The translations under genes were made by a program, and so were the position numbers. The notes below the pieces were generated by a model that searched no databases, was not told where the DNA came from, and saw only the letters and a program-made list of their open reading frames with translations. Positions 21,537 to 31,452 of a stretch of 61,650 bases of DNA are shown here, piece by piece. The stretch is taken from contig SWBL01000312.1 of NCBI GenBank assembly GCA_024195585.1, positions 1 to 61,650 of the forward strand. Reading direction: 5' to 3'. How positions within the stretch are numbered: the first letter of the stretch is position 1; each line of letters opens with the position of its first letter. Source of the stretch: Aureobasidium sp. EXF-3400 (taxonomy: Eukaryota > Ascomycota > Dothideomycetes > Dothideales > Saccotheciaceae).

Positions 21537-22817
21537 TCAAAGTTCTTCGGTTTGCTCTGCTTCCACCTCGGCTCCTCCTTCGATCTCGACTCCCTGAATG
21601 CGGCCTTCGAGGAATTCTCTTGCCATGTCTGCAAAAGGCATCCATTCGACTCCGTCGTGTTTGTTGATGTAATTGATGATGCTAAAGACGTCAGCGGTTA
21701 TGGTTTGGTCAGTCGAGAAGAAGGATGTACCGTTCATGCATCTTGATGACCTGTGGCTTCCCGCTGACTTGCGGATGAATTGACATCGGGAAGATAAAGC
21801 TATCATATTCCTCATATGCAAAGTCAAATTGCTCGAGCCACAATCTCTCTGTCTCGTGGGTACTGACAAAACCATTCTGCAGTGACAGTTCTATTAGCCA
21901 TCTCGGTAACAATCAGAGCAGATCTAGGGAGATGCTTCTTACTGTACCGGCTCTTCCAGGCATAGGTTGCAAAGGGGGCCAATCATCCACATGCCAATTT
22001 GCTGGTATCTCTACAATCTTGCTCGGTCGAATCTTAGTCATTGGTTTCATCCAAGTGCTGGCTTCCCTTTTCATATCCGTTTCCACCCACTCGTGGCTTG
22101 CATCTGGCGCAAAGTATGGTTGTAAATCGTGATGCATGAAGGAGTGATCATAGATGATCCCAAATTCCTCGAGTAGAGGGATGAGTTCCTTGCTTGTGTC
22201 CCAGGCTGGTGCTGTGTAGCCTTGAGGCCTCTTGCCGGTGAAGTTGGTTAGTACTTGGATAGACTTTTTGAGTACGTCTCTTTGTTGTGAGACTGAGAGT
22301 TTGGAGATGTGTTCGTGGGTGTAGCCGTGGAGACCGCTGTTTGCGTGGTTCCCTTGGTTCAGTGTTTCCTTCTAAAATTGAGATGAGCGCTTTGCTTTTT
22401 GACGTACATCTCATGTCCGGCATCTTTGACCTTGGTCATTTGCTTTGGGAAGGATTCGATCGTGTGAGCTGGTGTACTTAGTCTCAATCAGCCACCGAAC
22501 AGAAGTTGAAGTCGGTGAAACCGACAAGAAGGTAGCTCTTATGTCATGTTTGTCGAATAACTTCAACAATCTGTCCACACCGACTGTTGCTCCAAAGATG
22601 CCTCGAGAGACGTTGGTGCCGTTTTGAGCACTGCCGTCTTGGGTGTTGATCCTGATTACTATGAGCAATGTCGAAGCTAGAAGTCGAGAATGTGGTGACT
22701 TACCAGCCCGATACAGCGTCCACGTCGACTGTCATATGTTACTTGATCAAGGCTTTTTAAGACGAACGAGTTACTATACTTACCACCATAGCCAACTAGT
22801 ACTCTTTTCTTGCCCAT
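21537..22817 (-). CDS. Polysaccharide deacetylase-family hydrolase
   Basis: Seven exons on the minus strand: 22817-22784, 22728-22704, 22651-22526, 22476-22408, 22336-21943, 21876-21731 and 21681-21537, giving 312 residues. Every splice preserves phase, including several exons too short to stand alone. Features of the NodB-fold family are present: the strand VDVDAVSGW at 12-20, AGHEIGLHGYTHEH with metal-ligand histidines H88 and H92, and a tryptophan-containing substrate segment APAWDTSKELIPLLEEFG. It resembles the cytosolic fungal/bacterial subgroup related to PuuE allantoinase and peptidoglycan deacetylase PgdA rather than secreted chitin deacetylases, since there is no signal peptide. The substrate is uncertain. 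One intron (22477-22525) has a GTCGGT donor and an AAG acceptor and is the least certain junction. Confidence 0.85.
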
Positions 22818-23148
22818 GATTTCGATAGTGAATATGAGAATCTAGCAGTCGGATTGTGTCCTGTAAGCTGAATAATATGGAAAGAGTGTAGTATTCCAGA
22901 GTCTTCCTCTCCATTACAATTTGAGGTAATCAGGCAAGCATCGTGTTCATGCATCGAGACGTCAAAAAGATGCAGATATCTATCACGGTACATCTATTCC
23001 CGATTAGAAAGTCGGCCAACCCCGCCCTTATCCTCGGGCGATGACCTTGCCCGAGACCATATTCCAATAATCATAAGAAACATAACTACATTCTTTACTC
23101 CCTATACTCGAAACGACTAGATCGATCGTACGAAGAAAACACAACAAT
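22818..23148. promoter_or_regulatory. Divergent promoter, deacetylase / acyltransferase-like gene
   Basis: A 331-bp AT-rich interval separates two divergent enzyme genes. Shared regulation of two amide-handling hydrolases is possible. I see no recognisable factor site. Confidence 0.4.
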
Positions 23149-24253
23149 ATGCTAGAAATCACTTGCAAAGGCTCGCCCTACGAGGTCAGTAACCTCACCC
23201 ACCTTCCGATTCTCACACATATCTTGGAGACCTCTGTAAACTAATCACACAGAGTAAAAACAGATAGGATACCAACATGGCTCACAAGCATCCCATCAAA
23301 TCCAAGGCAGCATAAACTTCTACACCAAACTCTTCCTCGAAACCACAAAACTGTCCTGGGCACAAGTACGATCCACCGCTCTAGAATTCGAAGAAATAAT
23401 ACAACAACACTGGCCAAACTACCTGGAAGAAATGAGAGGAATAGCAGAAGGGGCAAACAAAACCCTCGCCGATATCATCGCTCTAAACGTAAGAACAGAG
23501 ATCAACTTTGGATTATTCAGTGATGGATGTACTGCATTATCCTGGCTTCACGATGATGCCAGTGTATTGGCTCAGAATTGGGATTGGATGACTGAGCAGA
23601 AGCAAAATCTGCTGCTGCTTACTATTCATCAGCAAAACAAACCTACTATCAAAATGGTCACTGAAGCAGGTCTGATTGGCAAAATCGGATTCAACTCTGC
23701 GGGTGTGGGTGTTTGTCTCAATGCTATCAGAGCTAAAGGAATGGATAAGACACGCATGCCGTGTCATCTAGGTCTTCGCTTGGTGCTGGAAAGCACTTCT
23801 TGCAAAGAAGCTGTTGATGCATTGCAGAAATATGGTATAGCATCTTCATGCCATATGTCGATTGCAGATGCAAATGGTAGCGTGGGCTTGGAATGGAGTT
23901 ACAAGGATCTGCAGGTTCTGGAGATGAATAAGAAGGGTCAGGTTTTCCACTCTAACCATTATCTTGTACCGCATCCGGGTGTTACGGATACGGTTTGGCT
24001 GGAAGACAGCAAGTTCAGAATCAAACGTATTCAGGAGATTTGCGATGGGTTGGGTGATTCGCCGACGACGAAGGAGGTGCAGGCACTGTTCAAGGATGAG
24101 AAAAACTATCCGTTTGCCATTTGTCGGGCAGAGGAAGAGGGCAATCATTCAGGCACCCTGTTCAACATTGTCATGGACTTGAAGGCGAAGAAAGCTTCAG
24201 TGATTCTGGGAAGACCGACATCACCGGAAGGGAGCTATGATATAGACTTTTAG
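23149..24253 (+). CDS. Isopenicillin-N acyltransferase-like (AAT/PenDE-family) Ntn hydrolase
   Basis: Two exons, 23149-23184 and 23264-24253, encode 341 residues. The N-terminal YEIGYQHGSQA and the autoproteolysis site G100-C101 in SDGCTALSW define the acyl-CoA:6-aminopenicillanic acid acyltransferase family. Cleavage before Cys101 would expose the N-terminal nucleophile and yield alpha and beta chains. QNWDWM and the later CNHSGT-type block (EEEGNHSGTLFNIVMDL) fit the beta chain. No C-terminal PTS1 tripeptide is present (it ends YDIDF), unlike peroxisomal penicillin AAT, so a cytosolic location is more likely. No pcbAB or pcbC genes are in the window. It is therefore better viewed as an orphan amidase or acyltransferase of unknown substrate than as a penicillin gene. 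Confidence 0.88.
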
Positions 24254-24337
24254 TTGACGCTGAGATGATATTAGAGGGGATGATTTGATTAGTAGAATTC
24301 ATCAGTCGTTGGATCAAAGATTACGATGCCAAAATCA

Positions 24338-25559
24338 TCAAAGCAAGACCTTCGAGGCAACACCAAGCAACCACGCCGCATCTTTCCAAGCACCTTCTTC
24401 AGGATCGCCTTGCCGGTCAGCTCCAGCCACCGCTTGCCTAGGACGAGGAGGTGATAATGGCCTCACAGGTGTGTGTACCACTCTCTCGTGTATAGTCGGA
24501 GTCTCGTCTTCAACCTCCACATCAGTAACCTCTCTATCTTCCGTAACATCAAATAGAGTCCAACCAACAAGCCGATCAATCAACGAACCAAACCCAAACG
24601 AAGCCTCTCTAGCCAACCTAGCAACTTCTTGTTCAGGGTCTTCGCTATCAGAATAGTCTCGCGGATCGACAAAGTCGGGTCGAACAGACATCTCGGGTTC
24701 CACTACAGCGTTCCCAAAGTAATCAGAGATACCACGTTGGAGTTTCGGGGAGTCCAGATCGGCTTTACTGCCGCGACGGCTATTGCGAGCACTGGCAGCG
24801 CGACTGCCAAATCTGCTTCCCCATCTGCTAGTCGCACGTGGCGTCTCTGGACTAAACTCGTCGTCGGCAAAGTGGAGGCGCTGTAGAGATATTGCGCTCT
24901 TGCTGGCCAGAGCATCTTGTTCATCATCCGAGGAATGCACCAACTGCAATGATGTTGACGAATGGCGTGAGGTTAGCCATGATTGTCCCTTGGACTCTCG
25001 TAGCATAGATGTGGTAGCCAGACCCGCGCGAGTGAACCAGTCATTGTCGTGTTGTTTGTCGTGCGGCTTAACAGCAAGAGACGCAGACTGAGGATGAAGC
25101 AGAGGCGTGCGTAGCTTAGGCAAGCCAGCACGAGTGGGTCTCTGGTTCAGAGCAGCCTCGCTCTTCGCCTTGGGCATGATATGGTCTCCTGCATCCGGAC
25201 GCAAGGCACTACGAGGTAGACCTTGAGCGGTAACTTGAACTGGATCATACTCGGCGTCGTGGATGGATAGTTTGCGACTCAGGCCAGCTCCACCCAGCTG
25301 TCGGCGACTCGAGCTGCGGCCGAGGATGCTAGGCGTTGTAGGTGCTGATTTGCCTTCGATATAAGATGTGTGTGGCCATACGGATGATGATGCACGCCCG
25401 TCTACAGGACTAATATCTCGTGAGAGAGGGGCCAGTCTAAGGTTGGCGAGGTTGGTGTGCGACCGGCGCGACGTGCGTTTGCGATTGCCCACTTGCGACT
25501 GTATAGCCGTGTCAGAAGACTGATCAGCACTTGTCAAACCATCATTTACCTACCTCCAT
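24338..25559 (-). CDS. DUF3984-type fungal protein of unknown function
   Basis: Two exons are proposed: a six-base first exon (25559-25554, Met-Glu) and 25498-24338, joined over a 55-nt intron (GTAGGT...TATACAG), giving 388 residues. The main frame otherwise begins only at a TTG. The micro-exon supplies an ATG and a family-like start: MESQVGNRKRTSRRSHTN, then LANLRLAPLS. The protein is Ser/Arg-rich and largely disordered, with SAPTTPSILGRSSSRRQLGG and SISDYFGN-type blocks. A conserved C-terminal segment at about 300-350 reads FGFGSLIDRLVGWTLFDVTEDRE. I recognise the pattern as the Pezizomycotina-specific DUF3984 family. Its function is not known to me. It converges with the acyltransferase gene, with only 84 bp between stop codons. 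Confidence 0.75.
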
Positions 25560-25767
25560 GCTGCGCTGACCGAGTCGCTACCTTATTACGTGCTTGCACC
25601 TGTCGCTCAGGTTTGGTCGTGAGTTACAACAAGTTTGAGCACCCTGAATTGAAGACTCCACACTTCCCCGCATCACATGCCAAATCCCGGGGATACCACC
25701 ATGATACCATGTCGATCGCCATGAACAATTTGTATTGGATCTGCTAGGTACTGTCCATCTCAAGGCA

Positions 25768-28496
25768 TCACAGCCTGATTTTAGCACCGATTCCCTTCCC
25801 TTGGTACCATATCCGCTCTTCCCATTTGCCTAATCGCACTCCGACGGTTGCTTTCGCTGCCATCTTGAGGGTCCCGCCCAACGCTCCTCTGACTTCGTCG
25901 TATCCAATCGCACCAAAATCCACTGGCAAACGTGGCGACGTCGAAGAACCTGGGGGTACGGCAAACGGCAAATCATACACGATATGTGCAACTGCATCTT
26001 CGTTGTGGAAAGCTGTCGCGTTGATATATGTGACGTAAATTGTCGACGTCTTCAACGGTGAGAGCAGCACAAAATTCGCCGTCCTTGTGATTAGATGCAT
26101 CTGGGGGTCATATTAGCCATATTCAGTCCGGTTTGACGGTCCGATGACCAACCGTAGCATCTTGGATGAAATGCTTTTCATCCTTGTCACCACCACCTCC
26201 TCTCAAGTTCGGCGTCGGAAGGTCCACACCAAACTTGGATAATGCACGACCAAGAGCCGGCTGAGCTGGTATAGTACCCTCATGAGTGCGCAGACTCAGG
26301 GTTGTGTTGAAGCCTACGGTGTGTTAAAAGATGTAATTATATTCAGCTTGATCCACATACCGGAAATGTATTGAGACAGAAACTCAACACCGACTCGGTG
26401 ACCTTCTTCGCCACTCATGGTTTGAGGATCCCATACCGCCGTGACGAGGATATTTGTGTTGACCCCGGGTCCGACTTTCACGTCTTTAGCTGTGGCATGT
26501 CCAAGCAGTGTGCCATTGGTCAGGATGTTGATGTCGACAAAGGGAACTGTTGCGCTGTATTCGGTAGGGTTGGTGAAATTGACCATCGCTGTGATGGTCA
26601 AAGAGGTCTTGCCAGTGTCCACTATTTGTAGATTGCCGATCTTTGGGGTGAACGAACCGACACCGCCTCGTTTGATGGCTGCAGAGGGCCGCGTATTAGC
26701 TACATGATTCTCTTGACTGCCTCGAACGATGCAGGAATCGATCACGAACGTTTGACAGGCACAGTGCCTTCGGCAGGAATCTTCCTGACAGCCAATTGAC
26801 CGAGCGCGGTCTCCATCTCAACATCAACCTCGGCCTTGATACCCAATTGGACCCCCTTACCGCCAAAGAGCAGCGCATTCAACACGTCGGTAAAAACATC
26901 GTCGTCTGTGACGGTCAGAGGAGCCTTTTCGATCGCCGATTGTACTGCTAGAAGTGGGCCTTCTCCATCGGCCGAAGCAATTCGAGACGAGTTCGCATTC
27001 TGCCATTTGCTTAAATCGAGGTATCCAAGTTTGGCGCCATGGTAGAACACGTCAGCGTTTGCTCTGACGCGACCGACACTGATGTTGAAGTTCATCTCCT
27101 CTGGAAGAGCAACCAGCGCCTTGATGACAGCAGAGATCCTGGGTTGCGCTTCTGGAGTGTCAGGTTCAGAAAATGGGTCGGGCAATCCAAAGTGTACGTC
27201 AGCCATTGTGAAGTTTCTGATCAGATGTCCAAAGGTGTGCCCGGGGAAAGGAACCGGTACTGTCACGTCCGACACGAGATCTGTGATCCATCTAGGTGTG
27301 TCCAAGGAGGGAGAATCCGAGCCTCTCACGTACACGGTAGTGTCGTTTCCGTGAATATAGCCGCCAAGTAAGATGTCGAGAGGAGATTCGCGAGAACCAG
27401 GGCAAGCCTGAGTGAAAGCCTGGGGTAATCTCCTTACGAAACCAGAAACACTGACGTTGAGGTTTTCCTTTGGTCTGACAGAAAGGCTAGGTGTCGTTGC
27501 ATCAGCCAGTTGGATAAGGGGCTGCGAAGGGCGACAGTTATCGACGAGAATGGCGAAGCCTAGAGGAGGAATCGTGAAGTCCAATGGATAGTCATTGCCG
27601 AGTTCAACAGCAACGTCGGCTACCATGGCACGCTGAAGATCTGGCAGTTGGACTTCACGGAAGTTAAGCTTGTGGATCTTGTACTCGGGCAGGGAGGGAA
27701 TTTTGTCGTTTCCGAAGGCCATAGCACGAGAGACAGTTTGTCTGCCCAGATTGATAAGTCCCGACTTGACAGGAACTGAAGCCTCAGCCGATACGCGCAG
27801 CTCTTGCAGCTTTCCATCAATGAAGTCCTTGGCGAGACGTCTTATGGCGTCGGTGTTGCCGGGAGACAATTCAGCCAGGAAGTCGATATGAGTAGTGTGA
27901 CCATTACGGATATCGGCTACGATTGATGGTATCTCGGCAGTGCCAAGAAGCGCATCTTTGTAATCGGGAAGGGTGACCTGAACAGAGGACTGGCCAGTCT
28001 CGACCTTCCTGGCAATCCAAGTACCGAAGCGGCCAAAACGACGAATAGATGCGTCCTTGACTTTGTCAGCACGCATAGAAAAGTCGCCTTGTATCCTGGC
28101 AGTGACGCCGGTGGTGGTAAAGGATTGTATAGATAAGCTCGTAGGCTCAAATGTGGCGGCTTCGACAGCGTACTCTTGGACCTTGGACGGGGCCAGGAAT
28201 CCCAGAACCATGATAAGTACAGCAACAATGCAGAGGAGCAGCAGAGCTAGTAGACTGGGCCATCTTGTTGGATTCTTGGATTTGGGCTGGAAGAGGTTTA
28301 ACAGACGGGCAACGGCAGGCGAGCGCGACTGTGACGTTGAATCGGGAGAAGACTCGTCCGCATCTTGTGCTTCAACATTGTGGTTGTTATTTGTAGACAG
28401 CAGTGGAGTGGTTTCGTCGTTGGCATTGCGAGGCGCAGACTGGACTGAATGGGCCGATTGCGGTCGCGAAGACGGTTGCGAGTTTGTGTCTGGCAT
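25768..28496 (-). CDS. Tag1-like vacuolar membrane protein (DUF3712 repeats)
   Basis: Four exons on the minus strand: 28496-26750, 26678-26361, 26313-26153 and 26100-25768, giving 852 residues. After a Ser/Gln-rich cytosolic tail there is one transmembrane helix at about 80-103 (LLALLLLCIVAVLIMVLGFL). A long lumenal region follows, built of repeated beta-rich DUF3712/LEA-like units (ATFEPTSLSIQSFTTTGVTARIQGDF, VGSFTPKIGNLQIVDTGKTSLTI). N-glycosylation sequons are present in that region. This matches yeast Tag1, a vacuolar membrane protein needed to end autophagy, and filamentous-fungal proteins often labelled 'pre-rRNA processing protein' without strong support. The orientation, a single N-terminal membrane helix with a large lumenal domain, follows from the sequence. 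The autophagy role is by analogy. Confidence 0.8.
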
Positions 28497-28801
28497 GTCT
28501 GGATTGAACGGTGGAGATGGATGATTAATTGTTGTTGTGGAGGTCAGCGGTATGCGCTGGGGTATATGACGAGCTAACTAGGTGCACATTGCCAGCGCGG
28601 GCGTGAGATAGAAGAGAGAGTGATTGAGAGGCGGATGAAGCGGAGAGAGAGAGTCAGACAGATTGGTGGAGTCGTCACCCAAAACGTCAAAGCGGGCGAG
28701 CCGAGGCGTCGATCCGCCGGTCGACTGTTCCCCAGAGTCGGTCCGAGCTTCGTCTCTTATCGATAACTAGCCGCTGTACTTCTTCTCCGCCGTGGTCGGC
28801 G
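28497..28801. promoter_or_regulatory. Divergent promoter, Tag1-like / ornithine carbamoyltransferase
   Basis: 305 bp. A GAGTCA core, the reverse complement of the GCN4/CPC1 half-site TGACTC, lies at 28651-28656. A second TGACTC overlaps the ATG at 28803-28808. General amino acid control would be expected for the arginine gene, but the sites are short and could be chance. Confidence 0.35.
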
Positions 28802-29995
28802 ATGACTCCAAACCTTCTCAGATTGTTATCGCAAACAACAATTATGACTATTCTACGAGTTGCTCACCGGGCTTGTAGCCTGCGCAAGCCTTTGACGCTC
28901 TCTGCTCGCGGTTATGCCACTTCGCCTGCCCAACCCACAACTTCTCCGTTTGCTCCTCGCCATCTTATGTCCATATCAGACCTGACATCAGCCGAACTCA
29001 GCACTCTTGTCCGCAATGCAGCTTCTCACAAGAATGCCATCAAATCTGGTCACGGAATCCCTGCATCGCTCCAAGGCTCTCTGTTCGGAAAGTGTGTCGC
29101 CTTGACCTTCAGCAAACGTTCTACTCGCACTCGTGTTTCGACTGAAGGCGCAGTTGCACTTATGGGTGGTCATCCCATGTTTTTGGGCAAGGAAGACATC
29201 CAACTCGGTGTCAATGAGTCTCTGTATGACACTTCCGTCGTCATCTCATCCATGGTCTCGTGCATTGTTGCTCGTGTCAATGGTCACGATGACGTTGCGA
29301 ACTTGGCCAAGCACTCTTCTGTTCCTGTCATCAATGCTCTGAGTGACTTGTATCACCCTCTGCAGACAATTGCCGATTTCCTGACCATCCACGAAGCCTT
29401 CCCTTCGTCCCAGACTGCCAACGTGCAAGGCTTGGGTCTTGAAGGCTTGAAGATCGCATGGGTTGGCGACGCAAACAACGTCCTCTATGATCTGGCTATT
29501 GGTGCTATGAAACTGGGTGTCGACATCTCTGTTGCTACCCCCAAGGGCTACGAGATCCCTGCTTCCATGCGTCAGATCATCCAGGATGCTGCAAAGACCT
29601 CGCCTAAGGCTGGCACGCTCACTGAGACCACCGTTCCGGAGGAAGCTGTCAAGAACGCAGACATCCTTGTCACTGATACATGGATCTCTATGGGCCAAGA
29701 AGCAGAGAAGGTTGCTCGTCTGAAGGCGTTTGAAGGCTTCCAGATCACACCAGAGCTGGCCAAGCGAGGAGGTGCTAAGGAGGGCTGGCAATTCATGCAC
29801 TGTCTTCCCCGTCACCCTGAGGAAGTCAGCGACGAAGTCTTCTACAGTCCCAAATCTCTGGTCTTCCAGGAAGCAGAGAACCGTCTGTGGGCTGCTATCT
29901 GTAAGTCACAGTATCCTGAAAGTTCGAAACGACCGCTAACCCATAAATCAGCTGCATTGGAGAGCTTCGTTGTAAACAAGGGCAAAATTGTGTAA
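28802..29995 (+). CDS. ARG3: Ornithine carbamoyltransferase, mitochondrial
   Basis: Two exons, 28802-29900 and 29952-29995, encode 380 residues. The N-terminus is a basic presequence (LRVAHRACSLRKPLTLSARGYATS). An internal ATG at 28844 could also be the start. Hallmarks of the enzyme are present: FSKRSTRTR at about 103-111 binds carbamoyl phosphate, DLYHPLQTIADFL at about 182-194 contains the HPxQ motif, and FMHCLPRHPEEV at about 331-342 contains the ornithine-binding HCLP cysteine. It forms citrulline from ornithine and carbamoyl phosphate in arginine synthesis. The terminal intron is 51 nt, stop-free and in frame. Retaining it would insert 17 residues into the C-terminal helix, so the spliced ending AAISALESFVVNKGKIV is preferred. 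Confidence 0.95.
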   Translation: MTPNLLRLLSQTTIMTILRVAHRACSLRKPLTLSARGYATSPAQPTTSPFAPRHLMSISDLTSAELSTLVRNAASHKNAIKSGHGIPASLQGSLFGKCVALTFSKRSTRTRVSTEGAVALMGGHPMFLGKEDIQLGVNESLYDTSVVISSMVSCIVARVNGHDDVANLAKHSSVPVINALSDLYHPLQTIADFLTIHEAFPSSQTANVQGLGLEGLKIAWVGDANNVLYDLAIGAMKLGVDISVATPKGYEIPASMRQIIQDAAKTSPKAGTLTETTVPEEAVKNADILVTDTWISMGQEAEKVARLKAFEGFQITPELAKRGGAKEGWQFMHCLPRHPEEVSDEVFYSPKSLVFQEAENRLWAAICKSQYPESSKRPLTHKSAALESFVVNKGKIV

Positions 29996-30111
29996 AGATA
30001 TGCAGAAATTCAAAAAGAGGCAAGTCTAGAGGGTTGATAGAAAGCAAATCTCGTTTAGTCATACATGTGCAAAAGATGGTTGCGTAAGCTGCAAGAAGTG
30101 TGTACATTGCT

Positions 30112-31145
30112 TTAACCAGGAGGAAGAGTGCTGGCATCGACAACATCCTCGGCCTCCTTTTCCATATCCTCGCTGGGGCCGTGAAGGGGCGATCTGGGAA
30201 GGGCCATGAGACCTGGTTGTTTGTTAGCGTGAATCCAGGGACAGAAAAGAACTGCAAATTACCTGTTCTGGCACTTTCGAGAATACCGAAAGGCGCAATC
30301 AGTTTCATGAACGAGTCAATTCTGTGGGGCTTGGCCGAAACTTCGACAATGCAGTTGTTAGTTGAGATGTCGAGGACCTTGCCGCCGAATTGGTGAGTAA
30401 GGTAGGTGATGGTCTCGAGATGCTTGTGTTTGTGTCTCAGAGCCTCACTGGCAGCAAGGCGGCTGGGATGGAAGTCGCGTCTCAGGGCTTCTTGGTGGGC
30501 ACGAGCGTTGTCCTCGAGCTCTTCAGGAGTAAGACCAGCAGACTGAGCCTGAGCCTCGGCATCCGTCATCTCTCTGTGGTGGGCGAGGAGCTCCTCAAAG
30601 TACTCGGGACCAAGGATGCTAACCTTAGCCAGGAGCAGTTCGCGCTGAACGAGAGGAGCAGTCGTGTAGTCGAGGACAGCCCAGACTGGGACCAGGTCCT
30701 CGAGCTGACGACGTGCCTGCTCAATGACACCGTCCTGACCTTGGAGCACGATAGTCATACGAGACAGGTCAGGAACCTCAGTGTTGCAGACGACCAGCGA
30801 ATCAATGTTGAAGCCACGAGCGGCTAGAATACCAGAGACGCGCGAGAGCACACCGGGCTCGTTCTGAACAAGACAGTTGAGGACATGGCGTTTGGGGGGA
30901 GCTTGGGAGGGTAGCGGAGTCTCGTAGAGAATGCTGGAAACAGCGGCGGCGGGCGAAACGTTGGCAGCAGAAGGGGCCTGGGGCAGAGCTGATGCACGGC
31001 GGTGCAGAGCCTTGTATGCGATGGCCGAGGTGGACGATGTCGAGCTGCGGGTGGAGGACTGAGAGAAGCAGCGCTGAGTGGGAGCACGGCAGCGGGGAGC
31101 CAGCGAGTCAATCGACACGGCGGTCCAGAAGCGTTTGGACGCCAT
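30112..31145 (-). CDS. ILV6: Acetolactate synthase regulatory (small) subunit
   Basis: Two exons on the minus strand, 31145-30263 and 30212-30112, encode 327 residues. The start MASKRFWTAVSID opens a Ser/Arg/Ala-rich presequence of about 60 residues. The ACT domain starts at residue 86 (HVLNCLVQNEPGVLSRVSGILAARGFNIDSL), followed by TIVLQGQDGVIEQARRQLEDLVPVWAV. The C-terminal domain includes FGGKVLDISTNNCIVEVSAKPHRIDSFMKLIAPFGILESARTG. Splicing gives the family ending LMALPRSPLHG. Ilv6 stimulates the catalytic subunit Ilv2 and confers valine feedback inhibition in the mitochondrion. About 40 residues between the two halves (EAQAQSAGLTPEELEDNAR) form the charged insert seen in fungal Ilv6. It converges with the ornithine carbamoyltransferase gene. 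Confidence 0.95.
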
Positions 31146-31452
31146 TGTGGGAATGACAGACTTGACTTGGTGATACAAGAATGTGAGTCGAAAAACAAGG
31201 TGGTGTTAGGGCGACAATAAAACCGAGAAGCTCATGGCTGCTGGCGGGCGACTTCGGCGGTCCTCGAACGGCCGGCGCGGGAGGCCCGTGCGCGACGCCG
31301 GATGCTCGGAGTTAATGCTTCGGCGCGACACTTCTTTAGCGTGCTCTTTTTGTGATTCCAAGACTCGCGCAGGCCATCACTGTCGACTGTCGCGGCTTTC
31401 TCGATTCGCATTTCTACCCTGTCGCAAACCACCGCGTGCCTTTCTTTTCGCC
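31146..31452. promoter_or_regulatory. Divergent promoter, ILV6 / KH-domain gene
   Basis: 307 bp between divergent start codons. The part next to the KH gene is CT-rich, as in a 5' leader. No clear TGACTC site is seen in this interval, although one core lies just inside the ILV6 coding region (31105-31110). Confidence 0.35.

Noticed and set aside
25499..25537. TTG-initiated N-terminus of the DUF3984 gene
   Set aside because: TTG is not a normal start; the segment reads better as intron, and splicing to a Met-Glu micro-exon gives a family-like N-terminus.
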